Assembly: GCF_004379255.2 (NCBI RefSeq)
Contig: NC_056040.1
Coordinates: forward strand, 34,893,779 to 34,957,778
Direction: 5' to 3'
Source: Salvia splendens
Taxonomy: Eukaryota > Streptophyta > Magnoliopsida > Lamiales > Lamiaceae
DNA: 64,000 bases
Part shown: piece by piece, positions 20,778-29,771 of the stretch
How the letters are laid out: each line of letters starts with the position of its first letter
Position numbering within the stretch: the first letter of the stretch is position 1
The notes under the pieces: generated by a model
What the model saw: only the letters and a program-made list of their open reading frames with translations
Databases searched by the model: none
Told to the model about the DNA's origin: nothing
Program-made: the position numbers and the translations under genes

Positions 20778-20789
20778 TGGTATCAGAGC
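20778..20789 (+). other. Primer binding site of copia 1
   Basis: TGGTATCAGAGC, complementary to the 3' end of initiator methionine tRNA. Confidence 0.9.
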
Positions 20790-20833
20790 CAGCAATATAA
20801 AGTGAGAGAAAGTGTGCAAACACAGCGAGTGAG

Positions 20834-21842
20834 ATGGGAGAATCGAGCAATTTTGCACAACCGAGCATACCAAAATTCGATGGGGATTACGATCATTGGA
20901 GCCTTCTCATGGAGAATCTTCTCAGATCAAAGGAGTACTTCGATGTGGTGAAAGATGGAGTTGAAGAACCTGTCAATGAAGAAGTGCTGACCGAAGCACA
21001 GAAGAAGACTCTTGCTGATGCAAGATTAAAAGATCTAAAGGCTAAGAATTATTTGTTCAGTGCTATTGACAAATCAATTCTTAAGACAATCACCTTGAAA
21101 GAAACCTCAAAGCAGCTGTGGGATTCAATGAAGACTAAGTATCAAGGAAATGCACGAGTAAAGCGTGCACAATTGCAGACATTGAGGAGAACGTTTGAAT
21201 TGCTAGAGATGAAGAATGGAGAATCCATCTCCAATTACTTCACAAGGGTGATGATGGTGGCCAATGATATGAGAAATAACGGTGATGATATGCAAGATGT
21301 CAAGATTGTGGAAAAAATCTTGCGTACCTTAACCGAAAACTTCAATTACATAGTGTGTTCAATTGAAGAATCCAAAGATATTGACAGCCTATCAGTCGAT
21401 ACTTTGCAGAGCTCATTACTAGTACATGAGCAGAAAATGAGAAAGCCGAGCAATGTAGCAGAGGAGCAGGTGCTCAAAGTCTCTCATGAATATCGAGGTG
21501 GCAGAGACAGAGGAAGAGGGTTTAGCCAAGGAAGAGGAAGGTTTAACAAAGCAACAGTGGAATGCTTCCGATGTCATAAGCTCGGACATTTTCAATATGA
21601 ATGTCCGATGGAGGGTAAGGCGAATTATGCAGAGATAGATGAAGAAGAAGGTGATGTACTTTTGATGGCGTACACACCGATCCAAGAAGAGAAGGAAGAG
21701 GCGTGGTTTCTTGATTCAGGTTGTTCCAATCACATGAGCGGAGACAAATCCTGGTTTTCTAAGCTTGATGAAGATTTTCGATGCTCAGTGAAGCTGGGAA
21801 ACAACTCTCGTCTATCAGTGATTGGGAAAGGTGATGTGAACC
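20834..21842 (+). pseudogene. Copia 1 Gag and protease start, cut by the nested element
   Basis: Starts MGESSNFAQPSIPKFDGDYD. It has the UBN2/DUF4219-type Gag (DHWSLLMENLLRSKEYF, LWDSMKTKYQGNARVKRAQL), a Gly/Arg patch, a CCHC knuckle (CFRCHKLGHFQYEC, about residue 244) and the protease motif FLDSGCSNHM (about 293). At 21842 the frame is broken by the gypsy insertion: the split CTA codon resumes at 32688 with CVNGRSHIISDVYLI, so the reading frame was intact when the gypsy element landed. Confidence 0.92.
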
Positions 21843-22547
21843 TGATGGGGTACGTACTAAACAAGCCCAATAGCAGTGACAGCCCATCAGCCCAAAGCCC
21901 AAGGAAGAGTATCAGTTCGGCATTACCAAAGAGTTCGGCCCCAGCCTACAGCTCGGTAAAAGCCAACCAATCAGTTCGGCATTACCAAAGAGTTCGGCCC
22001 CAGCCTACAGCTCGGTAAAAGCCGACCAATCAAGCTCTACTCTCAGATCGGCAAAAGCTGCTCGGCAATAGTTCAGAAGTTCGGTCTCAGTATTCGACCG
22101 AACTGGGAGATAGTGGACTCATGCAGAACCTCCACGACCTCCACTACACGATCTATTTAGTGGTGTCAACTCATGCAGGGTCTCATGCAGGATAGCGGAC
22201 CAAACAAAGAGATAGTGGACCCATGCAGGATCTCATGACCTCCACGATATCCACTACCTAGTTAGTGGTGATGCAAGCCACGACCTAGTTAGTGGTGATG
22301 CAAGCCACGATCTTAGTTCAATGTATAAATAGAACTTAGATCAGATAGAGGAGGGGCTGGAGACATCAAATAACATATAGCAAGTCTGTATTTGTAAGCT
22401 GTAAACCAGATCAAGCAATACAATCTTGCCCTCCTTTCTTCCCGTGGACGTAGATTTACTTCAGTAAATCGAACCACGTAATTCCTTGTGTCGTGATCTA
22501 TATTCATTACCTGCATTTACTACCATCAAAAATTCGCCCAACCATCA
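21843..22547 (+). repeat. 5' LTR of the full-length gypsy element
   Basis: 705 bp, TGATGGGG to CCATCA. A TATA box (TATAAATAG) lies near 22324. A 59-bp module beginning CAGTTCGGCATTACC is duplicated in U3 (21913 and 21972). Confidence 0.96.
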
Positions 22548-22548
22548 C

Positions 22549-22565
22549 TGGCGCCGTCTGTGGGA
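22549..22565 (+). other. Primer binding site of the full-length gypsy element
   Basis: TGGCGCCGTCTGTGGGA, one base after the LTR. The first nine bases match tRNA-Asp. Confidence 0.6.
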
Positions 22566-22620
22566 AACAGAGAACCAAATTTGTGATAAAGCGAGTTTTT
22601 GATCCTCTTCCACCAAAAAA

Positions 22621-24732
22621 ATGCATACCAGATCACGTAACACCCATAATACCGTTCGTGATAACCATGAGGAAGCTAGTCCAGCCCGCAGGTCTGGAAA
22701 ACAGCCTCGGGAGAAATCTACTTCCAGTTCTCACGGAGAAGGAACAAGCCGCTCAAAGACTCATCGCACCGAGTCTTCCCAGCAGCCCAATTTGAACGAG
22801 GCTGTCAAGTTGTTTTTGGCCGAGAAGCAGGAAGAGTTCTTAATTTTCCTGCAAAAAGGCCAAAAGCCGGAGACGAAAACGGTGGATTCTCCCTCCTCAT
22901 CCAGACATGAAAGTCACTACCGCAGTAGTGCCATGTCTTCCAGGAAGAAGAATCCTCAACCCCGACATGTTCCTGTTCCTCCTTGGTACCGGAATCACAG
23001 GAGAACTCCATCTCCTCCATACCGAAGAGATGTCGGGTTCGCCATGTACGGAGCATTGAAGACTCCGTTCTCGGACGATATCACCCGAACTCCCTTACCA
23101 CAGAACTACCGAACTCCGTCAATGACTTATGACGGGTTAGTGAATCCTCATGACTTCCTGGGACGCTATCAGTATAACATGGCGAACCAGGGTCTCAATG
23201 AGGTCCATATGTGCAAGCTGTTTCCCGAGCTGCTTATCGGGAACGCAAGAAGGTGGTTCGATAGCCTCCCCCAAGGCAGCATTAGATCTTACCGAGATCT
23301 AATGGATGCTTTCCACAGGAGGTTCTTTCAGAAAGCGGAAGCCCGAATCACTTCGGCTCAGCTGCTTTCTACACGTCAAGGTCGCGACGAAAAGATCAGC
23401 GACTTTATGACGAGGTTCCACAAGGAATGCCTACAAGTAGATGATCTCAATGATCTACTTGTCATTTCGGCATTCCAAAATGGAATCCTGCCCGGAGCTC
23501 TCTACAGAAAGCTCGTGGAATGCAGTCCGCAAACAGCTCAAGAGATGTGGGACATTGCGGACCAGTTCTCCCGTGCCGATGAGGCAGACCGTCGCAAACG
23601 GTCTTTAGACAGCTCATCCCGAGGAGACAGGAGGAAGCCCGATCATAGCGATCAGGGACATCCTCGCCGAACTCCTTTTGGCGATCAGGGACATCCTCGC
23701 CGAACTCCTTTTGAAAGGATTCAAAGGACTCCGGTGCAAGACCGATTGGGACCACGTCTCAATCCTGAGAAGCCGCCCGCTCAGTTCGTACCATTGAACA
23801 AGTCTAGAGCGGAAATTTTCGAACTGCATTCCGATATGTTCGAAAAACCAAAGCGGATGACGAAATCGGCCGCGCGTCGACCTCAGGATCAATATTGCTC
23901 CTTCCATCAAGACCACGGTCACGATACCGAGGAGTGCCGACATTTGGCTGCAGGTATTGATGCTCTTGTGAAAGCAGGGACGTTAAAAAAATACCAAAGC
24001 AAGCAGCCGAAAAAGAACAAAAAGCAAAGAGGTGCAAACTGCGCTCCTCAGGATCTGAAAAAGCAACAGGACCCTGAAGACGATGACGAGCTGCAATATG
24101 ATGGAGTAATCCTGACTATTGATGCTCTCCCTGCCGGGAAGACTAAATCGTCCCTGAAGTCAGAGCGCAGAGGCTTCAATCGAGAGGAGCCAACGCATAA
24201 AAGGCTGAAGCAGGACGAAGTGATTACATTTTCAGATGCAGATCCCGTCCCGGCCATCTCTCCTCATCAAGACGCTATTGTCATCCAAGCCGGAGTGGCA
24301 AACAAACTGATCCACAGAGTGTTTGTGGATACCGGAGCGTCAGTCAGCATTCTTTTTAAAGAATGTTTCGATAAACTAGAAGTGGATCCAGCTCGGCTCA
24401 GTCCGGCTCCACTTCCTCTGAAAAGTTTCGCCCAGGAGGACACCCGCCCTGAAGGTATTATCAGCCTTCCGATCACGGTGGGAAAAGCGCCTACAAGCTC
24501 CAGTACGATGATCGAGTTCTTTGTGGTAAAAGCTCGGTCCCCGTACAACATCATCTTGGGAAGAGACTGGCTCAACGCAGTTCGGGCCGTTTGCTCTACT
24601 TATCACCTCACCATCAAGATTCCCACTAAAGGTGGGATAGCGGTCATCCGAGGTGATCAAAAGAGAGCAAAAGAGTGTCTGCAGATTGCGCTTAAAAGTG
24701 CCGAGCAATCAGATCGGCATCATCAAGCATAG
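22621..24732 (+). CDS. Gag-protease polyprotein (703 aa) of the gypsy element
   Basis: Starts MHTRSRNTHNTVRDNHEEAS. Basic disordered N-terminus, Retrotrans_gag domain (about 185-320), a short direct duplication (GHPRRTPFGDQGHPRRTPFE, about 342-361), then an unusual C-X2-H-X4-H-X4-C knuckle (CSFHQDHGHDTEEC). The aspartic protease has its catalytic VDTGAS at D570 and the ILGRDWL motif near 640. It ends with a UAG at 24730-24732 in a leaky context; the pol frame continues in the same phase. Gag should form the particle and the protease should process it. B and A lack the portion from the knuckle to most of the protease. Confidence 0.95.
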   Translation: MHTRSRNTHNTVRDNHEEASPARRSGKQPREKSTSSSHGEGTSRSKTHRTESSQQPNLNEAVKLFLAEKQEEFLIFLQKGQKPETKTVDSPSSSRHESHYRSSAMSSRKKNPQPRHVPVPPWYRNHRRTPSPPYRRDVGFAMYGALKTPFSDDITRTPLPQNYRTPSMTYDGLVNPHDFLGRYQYNMANQGLNEVHMCKLFPELLIGNARRWFDSLPQGSIRSYRDLMDAFHRRFFQKAEARITSAQLLSTRQGRDEKISDFMTRFHKECLQVDDLNDLLVISAFQNGILPGALYRKLVECSPQTAQEMWDIADQFSRADEADRRKRSLDSSSRGDRRKPDHSDQGHPRRTPFGDQGHPRRTPFERIQRTPVQDRLGPRLNPEKPPAQFVPLNKSRAEIFELHSDMFEKPKRMTKSAARRPQDQYCSFHQDHGHDTEECRHLAAGIDALVKAGTLKKYQSKQPKKNKKQRGANCAPQDLKKQQDPEDDDELQYDGVILTIDALPAGKTKSSLKSERRGFNREEPTHKRLKQDEVITFSDADPVPAISPHQDAIVIQAGVANKLIHRVFVDTGASVSILFKECFDKLEVDPARLSPAPLPLKSFAQEDTRPEGIISLPITVGKAPTSSSTMIEFFVVKARSPYNIILGRDWLNAVRAVCSTYHLTIKIPTKGGIAVIRGDQKRAKECLQIALKSAEQSDRHHQA

Positions 24733-24738
24733 CAATCA
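24730..24738 (+). promoter_or_regulatory. Predicted stop-codon readthrough site UAG-CAA-UCA
   Basis: The only stop between gag-protease and pol is TAG followed by CAATCA, fitting the UAG-CAR-YYA rule known from tobamoviruses. The next eleven codons are open up to the pol ATG at 24766, and both frames are in the same phase. Readthrough would give a fusion of about 1800 aa in minor amounts. The ATG at 24766 (GCGAAATGA, good context) leaves reinitiation as an alternative. The same nine bases are kept in copy C. Confidence 0.65.
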
Positions 24739-24765
24739 CAGCAGCCGGAGTCTGAGGCAAGCGAA

Positions 24766-27700
24766 ATGACCGAAGTCACACCAGAGTCGAACTCAATGAC
24801 CGTTCAGTTATACGAAGATGATCCATCCAGAACGGTCAAGATCGGTTTCGCGGGAACGCCTCTACTCCGGGAAAAGACCATCCAGCTCCTCAAGGAGTAC
24901 AAAGATGTCTTTGCATGGTCTCCGTTGGACATGACCGGAGTGCCCCCTGAGGTAATCACTCATCGGTTAAATATTGATCCTTCAGTCCGGCCTATAAAAC
25001 AGAAGCAAAGACTCTTTGCGGCAGAAAGAAATCAAGTCATCCATGACGAAGTCCGCCAATTATTGAAAGCGGATGTATTATTCGAGGTGAAATATCCTTC
25101 TTGGGTGGCCAATCCTGTGATGATCAAGAAAAAAGAAGGAGGATGGCGGATGTGCATAGATTTTACCGATCTAAACAAGCACTGTCCTAAAGATTGCTAT
25201 CCCCTTCCGAACATAGATAAAAAAGTAGAAGCTTTGATCGGCTTCGAAATTTTCTGTTTTCTTGATTTATACAAAGGCTACCACCAAGTTTTAATGGATG
25301 AGAATGATGCTTCAAAAACGGCTTTCATTACTGACTTCGGCATCTTTGCTTATAAAAAGATGCCATTCGGTTTAAAGAATGCCGGAGCCACATATCAAAG
25401 GATGGTAGATAAGCTTTTTCGGCATTTGATAGGAAAAGAGGTTGAAGTGTATGTCGACGACATAGTCGTCAAAAGCAGAAGCACTTCGGAGTACGAAGAC
25501 AACCTCAAATCCACCCTCGACGTGCTCAAAAAAGCCAACCTCAAACTCAATCCCCAAAAATGTACCTTTTTGGTAGATTCGGGAAAGTTTCTGGGTTGTT
25601 GGGTTTCAAAGGACGGACTCAAGGCAAATCCCTCAAAAGTTCAAGTTGTTCAGAACATGGCGATGCCGAAGTCCATACATGATGTGCAAAGGCTAACTGG
25701 ATGTCTAGCCGCACTGAATAGATTCCTTTCCCAAGCAGCCGAAAAGCAACTGCCGTTCTTCAAAGTGTTGAAAAAGGCACCAAAGTTTGAGTGGGGAGCC
25801 GAGCAGAAAAAGGCTTTTGACGAGCTCAAAAGTTATTTAGCCAAGCTTCCAATTCTCTCTGCTCCAACAGATGCCGAAGTGATATTCTTATACTTAGCGG
25901 CATCAGATCAAACCATTAGCGCGGTGCTTGTACGAGAAGAAGGCCTAAAGCAGCTTCCCATCTACTTTACAAGCCGAGCATTAAGAGGTCCAGAAACAAG
26001 GTATCAACCTCAGGAAAAAATTGCTCTGGCGTTAGTAAATGCAGCAAGGAGACTGCGGCCATACTTCTATGCTCACAAGGTATGCGTCTTAACCGATCTG
26101 CCACTTCGGCAAGTTTTGACCAAGCCAGAAGCATCAGGCAGAATCGCCAAATGGGCCATAGAGTTGGGAGAACACTCAATAGAATATCTACCTCGGAAAG
26201 CCATCAAGGGACAAGCCTTGGCAGATTTTCTTGCAGAGGCAAAGTTCGATCAAGCAATCCCTGTTATTGCCGAACAGGAAAATCCTGCCAATGACGAACT
26301 AACACAGCCCCAGGAATCCGAAGTAGAACCGCCGGACTGCTGGAGTGGATTCGTAGATGGAGCTTCGAATAAGACGGGAAGTGGAGCTGGTATTCTACTT
26401 ATCGCTCCCGACGGACACGAGGTAACTTATTCACTTCGGTTCTTATTCCCAACTACTAATAACGAAGCCGAATACGAAGCCCTCCTTGCCGGACTTCAAT
26501 TAGCGCAAAGTCTATTTGTCAAATCTCTCAAAATCCATTGTGATTCACAAGTCATAGTGAATCACATGCTGGGTACAAGTGAAGCCCGAGATGAGAGGAT
26601 GAAAAAATACTTGGACAAAGCACAAAGCATTAGCCGAAGTTTCTCTTATTTTCGGATAATCCGCATTCCCAGAGCGGAAAACAGCCGAGCAGATACTTTA
26701 AGTAAGTTGGCCTCATATCCGAGCTCAAAGGTGGAGGAATTACTACACCGAAGCATTGATGAAGCTGAGGTACATTCAGTAACCAGCTCGCCGAACTGGA
26801 TGACGCCGATCTTACAGTATCTAGATCAAGGACAACTGCCCGAGGATAAGAGAGAAGCTCGGAAAATCACATGCCGAGCACTTCGGTATGAACTTCATGA
26901 AGGAGTCCTATACAGAAAGTCCTACCTTCAACCGTTATTGCGATGTGTAGGACCAGAAGAGACGGACTACATCCTTAGAGAAGTTCATGAAGGATCTTGC
27001 GGTAGCCACATCGGAGCTAGAGCTTTAGCTAAAAAAGTTCTGAGATGGGGATATTATTGGCCAACTTTGGTACAAGAAGCAGTGCAGCTCGTCAAGACAT
27101 GTACGAAGTGCCAAATTCATGCAAATATCCCAAGGATGCCGCAGACCGATCTATGTGCTATGCAAAGCCCTTGGCCTTTTATGCAATGGGGCATAGACAT
27201 AGTAGGACCACTACCACAAGCTCCTCGGCAAATGAAATTCCTTATCGTTGCAGTGGATTACTTCACGAAGTGGGTGGAGGCTGAACCATTAGCTACGATA
27301 ACGAGCTCGAAGGCATTGGATTTCGTCTGGAAGAACATAGTGTGCCGATTTGGCATACCCCACATCCTCATTTCGGATAATGGGACTCAGTTCACCGACA
27401 AGACATTCAAGAATTGGTGCCAAGAGCTGAATATTCAACAGCGGTTCACTTCGGTCTCCCACCCACAAGCAAACGGACAAACGGAGGTAACAAACCGTAT
27501 CTTGGTGAAAGGGTTAAAAGCTCGGTTAGAACAAGCCAAAGGACAATGGGTAGAAAATCTCCCTCAAGTCCTATGGTCCTACCGAACTACACCCAAAACC
27601 TCCAACGGTGAAACTCCGTACAGTCTGGTGTACGGCACTGAAGCCGTGATTCCGGTTGAGATCGGCGTACCCAGTCCCCGAACTCTAAATTTCTCCTCAG

Positions 27701-28029
27701 AAATGAATGATGACGGATTGAGAGCCGAACTAGATCTGGCCGAAGAAAGAAGAGAATTGGCCTGCATAAAAGCAGCCAAGTACAAGGAGCAAGTAGCCCG
27801 GTATTATAACCAAAGGGTGAAAAAGCTGCAATTTCAAGTGGGAGATCTCGTCTTGAGAAACAACGAAGTAAGCCGAGCAGAAAAGCTGGGCAAACTCGAA
27901 CCCACCTGGGAAGGTCCATATCGGGTGTCAGAAGTCCTCGGCAAAGGGTCTTACAAATTGACTCACGTGTCAGGAGAACAAGTACCCCGAACATGGCACA
28001 TTTCCAACCTTAAGAAGTTCCATTTGTAA
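24766..28029 (+). CDS. Pol of the gypsy element: RT, RNase H, second RNase H, integrase (1087 aa)
   Basis: Reverse transcriptase at about 80-260 (PSWVANPVMIKKKEGGWRMC, FLDLYKGYHQ, YVDD at 229-232), then the gypsy RNase H region to about 490. A second RNase H of the archaeal/plant type follows: GFVDGAS (D531), NNEAEYEALLAGL, HCDSQVIVNH, ENSRADTLSKLA. Integrase: zinc motif (HEGSCGSHIGA ... CTKCQIH), catalytic D811 (WGIDIVGP), D871 (SDNGTQF) and E907 (GQTEVTNR) with the usual 35-residue spacing, then GDLVLRN and WEGPYRV, no chromodomain, ending NLKKFHL. No stop or frameshift and all catalytic residues present. It is likely the in-trans source for copies like A and B. Confidence 0.96.
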   Translation: MTEVTPESNSMTVQLYEDDPSRTVKIGFAGTPLLREKTIQLLKEYKDVFAWSPLDMTGVPPEVITHRLNIDPSVRPIKQKQRLFAAERNQVIHDEVRQLLKADVLFEVKYPSWVANPVMIKKKEGGWRMCIDFTDLNKHCPKDCYPLPNIDKKVEALIGFEIFCFLDLYKGYHQVLMDENDASKTAFITDFGIFAYKKMPFGLKNAGATYQRMVDKLFRHLIGKEVEVYVDDIVVKSRSTSEYEDNLKSTLDVLKKANLKLNPQKCTFLVDSGKFLGCWVSKDGLKANPSKVQVVQNMAMPKSIHDVQRLTGCLAALNRFLSQAAEKQLPFFKVLKKAPKFEWGAEQKKAFDELKSYLAKLPILSAPTDAEVIFLYLAASDQTISAVLVREEGLKQLPIYFTSRALRGPETRYQPQEKIALALVNAARRLRPYFYAHKVCVLTDLPLRQVLTKPEASGRIAKWAIELGEHSIEYLPRKAIKGQALADFLAEAKFDQAIPVIAEQENPANDELTQPQESEVEPPDCWSGFVDGASNKTGSGAGILLIAPDGHEVTYSLRFLFPTTNNEAEYEALLAGLQLAQSLFVKSLKIHCDSQVIVNHMLGTSEARDERMKKYLDKAQSISRSFSYFRIIRIPRAENSRADTLSKLASYPSSKVEELLHRSIDEAEVHSVTSSPNWMTPILQYLDQGQLPEDKREARKITCRALRYELHEGVLYRKSYLQPLLRCVGPEETDYILREVHEGSCGSHIGARALAKKVLRWGYYWPTLVQEAVQLVKTCTKCQIHANIPRMPQTDLCAMQSPWPFMQWGIDIVGPLPQAPRQMKFLIVAVDYFTKWVEAEPLATITSSKALDFVWKNIVCRFGIPHILISDNGTQFTDKTFKNWCQELNIQQRFTSVSHPQANGQTEVTNRILVKGLKARLEQAKGQWVENLPQVLWSYRTTPKTSNGETPYSLVYGTEAVIPVEIGVPSPRTLNFSSEMNDDGLRAELDLAEERRELACIKAAKYKEQVARYYNQRVKKLQFQVGDLVLRNNEVSRAEKLGKLEPTWEGPYRVSEVLGKGSYKLTHVSGEQVPRTWHISNLKKFHL

Positions 28030-28365
28030 GAGACAGTCCGGTCAGTCAGTCTTGTGTCTAGTTCGGTCCTAGAGGTATGTGCTTTCTTTGTTTTTTACTT
28101 GTTCTTTGTGCTTGTTTTATAAAAGTTTAAAATCTTGTTCGTCCTTTTTGTTTGTCTATGTGCGTTTTGTTTGTCTATGTGCGTTTTGTCTGTCTATGTG
28201 CGTGTCGTCTCTTACAAATGTTACTGAGGTATCTTGTTCTTCGAAGGCTGATCCCCTTTTTAGAACATATATAAGCCAACGATTGTGAGTCCAAGCTTCT
28301 AAGGAGGATACAAGACCACAATTCAGCTTAAGAAACAAGCAGTCCGTCTGAAACGAACTGCAACA

Positions 28366-28621
28366 AAGGGAAAGTCCGATCCACGCGATAAAACTCGCCA
28401 AATTAGGACAAGGGAAAGTCCGATCCGAGCGATAAAACTCGCCAAATTAGGACACAAGCTTAGTCCGGTCAAAGAAATTTACTTCATAAGACCAAAGACG
28501 AGTCCGGTCAAAGAAGTTTACTTCATAAGACCAAAGACGAGTCCGGTCAAAGAAGTTTATTTCATAAGACCGAGGACCAAGTCCGGTCAAAGAAGTTTAC
28601 TTCATAAGACCGAGGACGAGC
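28366..28621 (+). repeat. Tandem repeats of the full-length gypsy element (2 x 44 bp, 4 x 39 bp)
   Basis: Two AAGGGAAAGTCCGATCC units, then four AGTCCGGTCAAAGAA units starting at 28462, 28501, 28540 and 28580. They lie between the end of pol and the end of antisense gene 2, which converge here. Confidence 0.9.
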
Positions 28622-28754
28622 ACGATGAAATTTTTTCGCTGAGCTGTAAATACGCAGTGATAGAAGCGAAACGAAAATTTCATTTATTAAATCTTGTTCG
28701 GCATATAATTCTGCTGCCCTACAAGAAGGCGTTACGCCATTACAAAGGACTATT

Positions 28755-29618
28755 CTACTGTCCCTGGTTGCTAAAGTTGAGCCATCTATTCACAAAATCC
28801 TCGTGAAGCCGAGTTCGGTCATTCCGGGCAGCTGAAGAATAAGCAGGTCGACGAGATGCTCTAATCGACCTACCGCCTCTTCCCTGAGCCCGGGAAGCTC
28901 TAGCACCTCGGCGGCGAAGAGTCTCTTCACGAAGCATTTGTTGATCTTGCTCACTCATAATCACAGCTCCTCCACGAACATCAGTCCGTCCTTGTCTTGA
29001 CGTTTCCGGTTGCTCCTGAGTCCGTTCTCGTCTTGACGTTTCCGGTTGTTCCTGAGTTCGTTGCTGACTTGGAGTATGATTTTGAGCAAGTGGATCAGAG
29101 GTTTGAGCTGGAGTATGAGCATCTGTTGGCGGGAAATGCCTAAGGAATCTCTCGATTGAAGGACGCCGGGAAAGAACGATGTCGTACCGAGAAGCCCAGC
29201 GCCGCAATGATTTCACGACTTGTTGGCAAGCCGAGCTCTCCAGCGCATTGTTCCTCCGGAGTACATGATATTCCTCCCACAGTTCGTCAACTCGTTCCTG
29301 AACTTCAGAGATGGTCATTCCCCCACGCCTGCTGATGAAATCCTCATACGCAGTCCTCTCAGCGACGGCAGTATTCAGCTCGGCCTCCAGATCTTTCTTT
29401 TCGGACTCTAAGTCCTTATTGTCGGCCTCCAGCTTCACTAAACAAGCCAAGAGTTCGTCATTCTTCATCTGGTCAGCTATGGCTTTTTTCTCAGCTTCGT
29501 CTAAAGCAGAAGAGTACAGCCGCTTCCAGTGAAGTACCTCCAGCTCCTTAAGAGTTAAGAATACAAAGCAGCCTATGTCAGTTCGGCATTTCAGTTTACT
29601 GAGCAGGTAGTAAACCAC
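28755..29618 (-). CDS. Antisense gene 2 of the full-length gypsy element (287 aa)
   Basis: Same architecture as in copy A: coiled coil (ADNKDLESEKKDLEAELN), EEYHVLRRNNALESSACQQV, WASRYDIVLSRRPSIERFL, a Gln/Thr/Pro/Arg-rich stretch with a duplicated RERTQEQPETSR-type segment, then an Arg-rich tail. Transcribed toward pol. The ATG at 29618 is the only in-frame start before the coiled coil, but the sequence before LEVLHWKR also contains a possible acceptor (CTCTTAAG), so a spliced start is possible. Function unknown. Confidence 0.62.
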   Translation of the reverse strand: MVYYLLSKLKCRTDIGCFVFLTLKELEVLHWKRLYSSALDEAEKKAIADQMKNDELLACLVKLEADNKDLESEKKDLEAELNTAVAERTAYEDFISRRGGMTISEVQERVDELWEEYHVLRRNNALESSACQQVVKSLRRWASRYDIVLSRRPSIERFLRHFPPTDAHTPAQTSDPLAQNHTPSQQRTQEQPETSRRERTQEQPETSRQGRTDVRGGAVIMSEQDQQMLREETLRRRGARASRAQGRGGRSIRASRRPAYSSAARNDRTRLHEDFVNRWLNFSNQGQ

Positions 29619-29771
29619 AACAGGAGTAAAAGAGAGTACGAAAAGCTATACGAAGACACAAGTGCAGAAAGAAGAATTTTTTCATTCATAAGAAAAAAAA
29701 TTTTACACAAGGAGGGCTTCAAGGCCATTTTACAAGAAGGAAGAAACTAAACTAAGAGAAGGGAGACGAAA

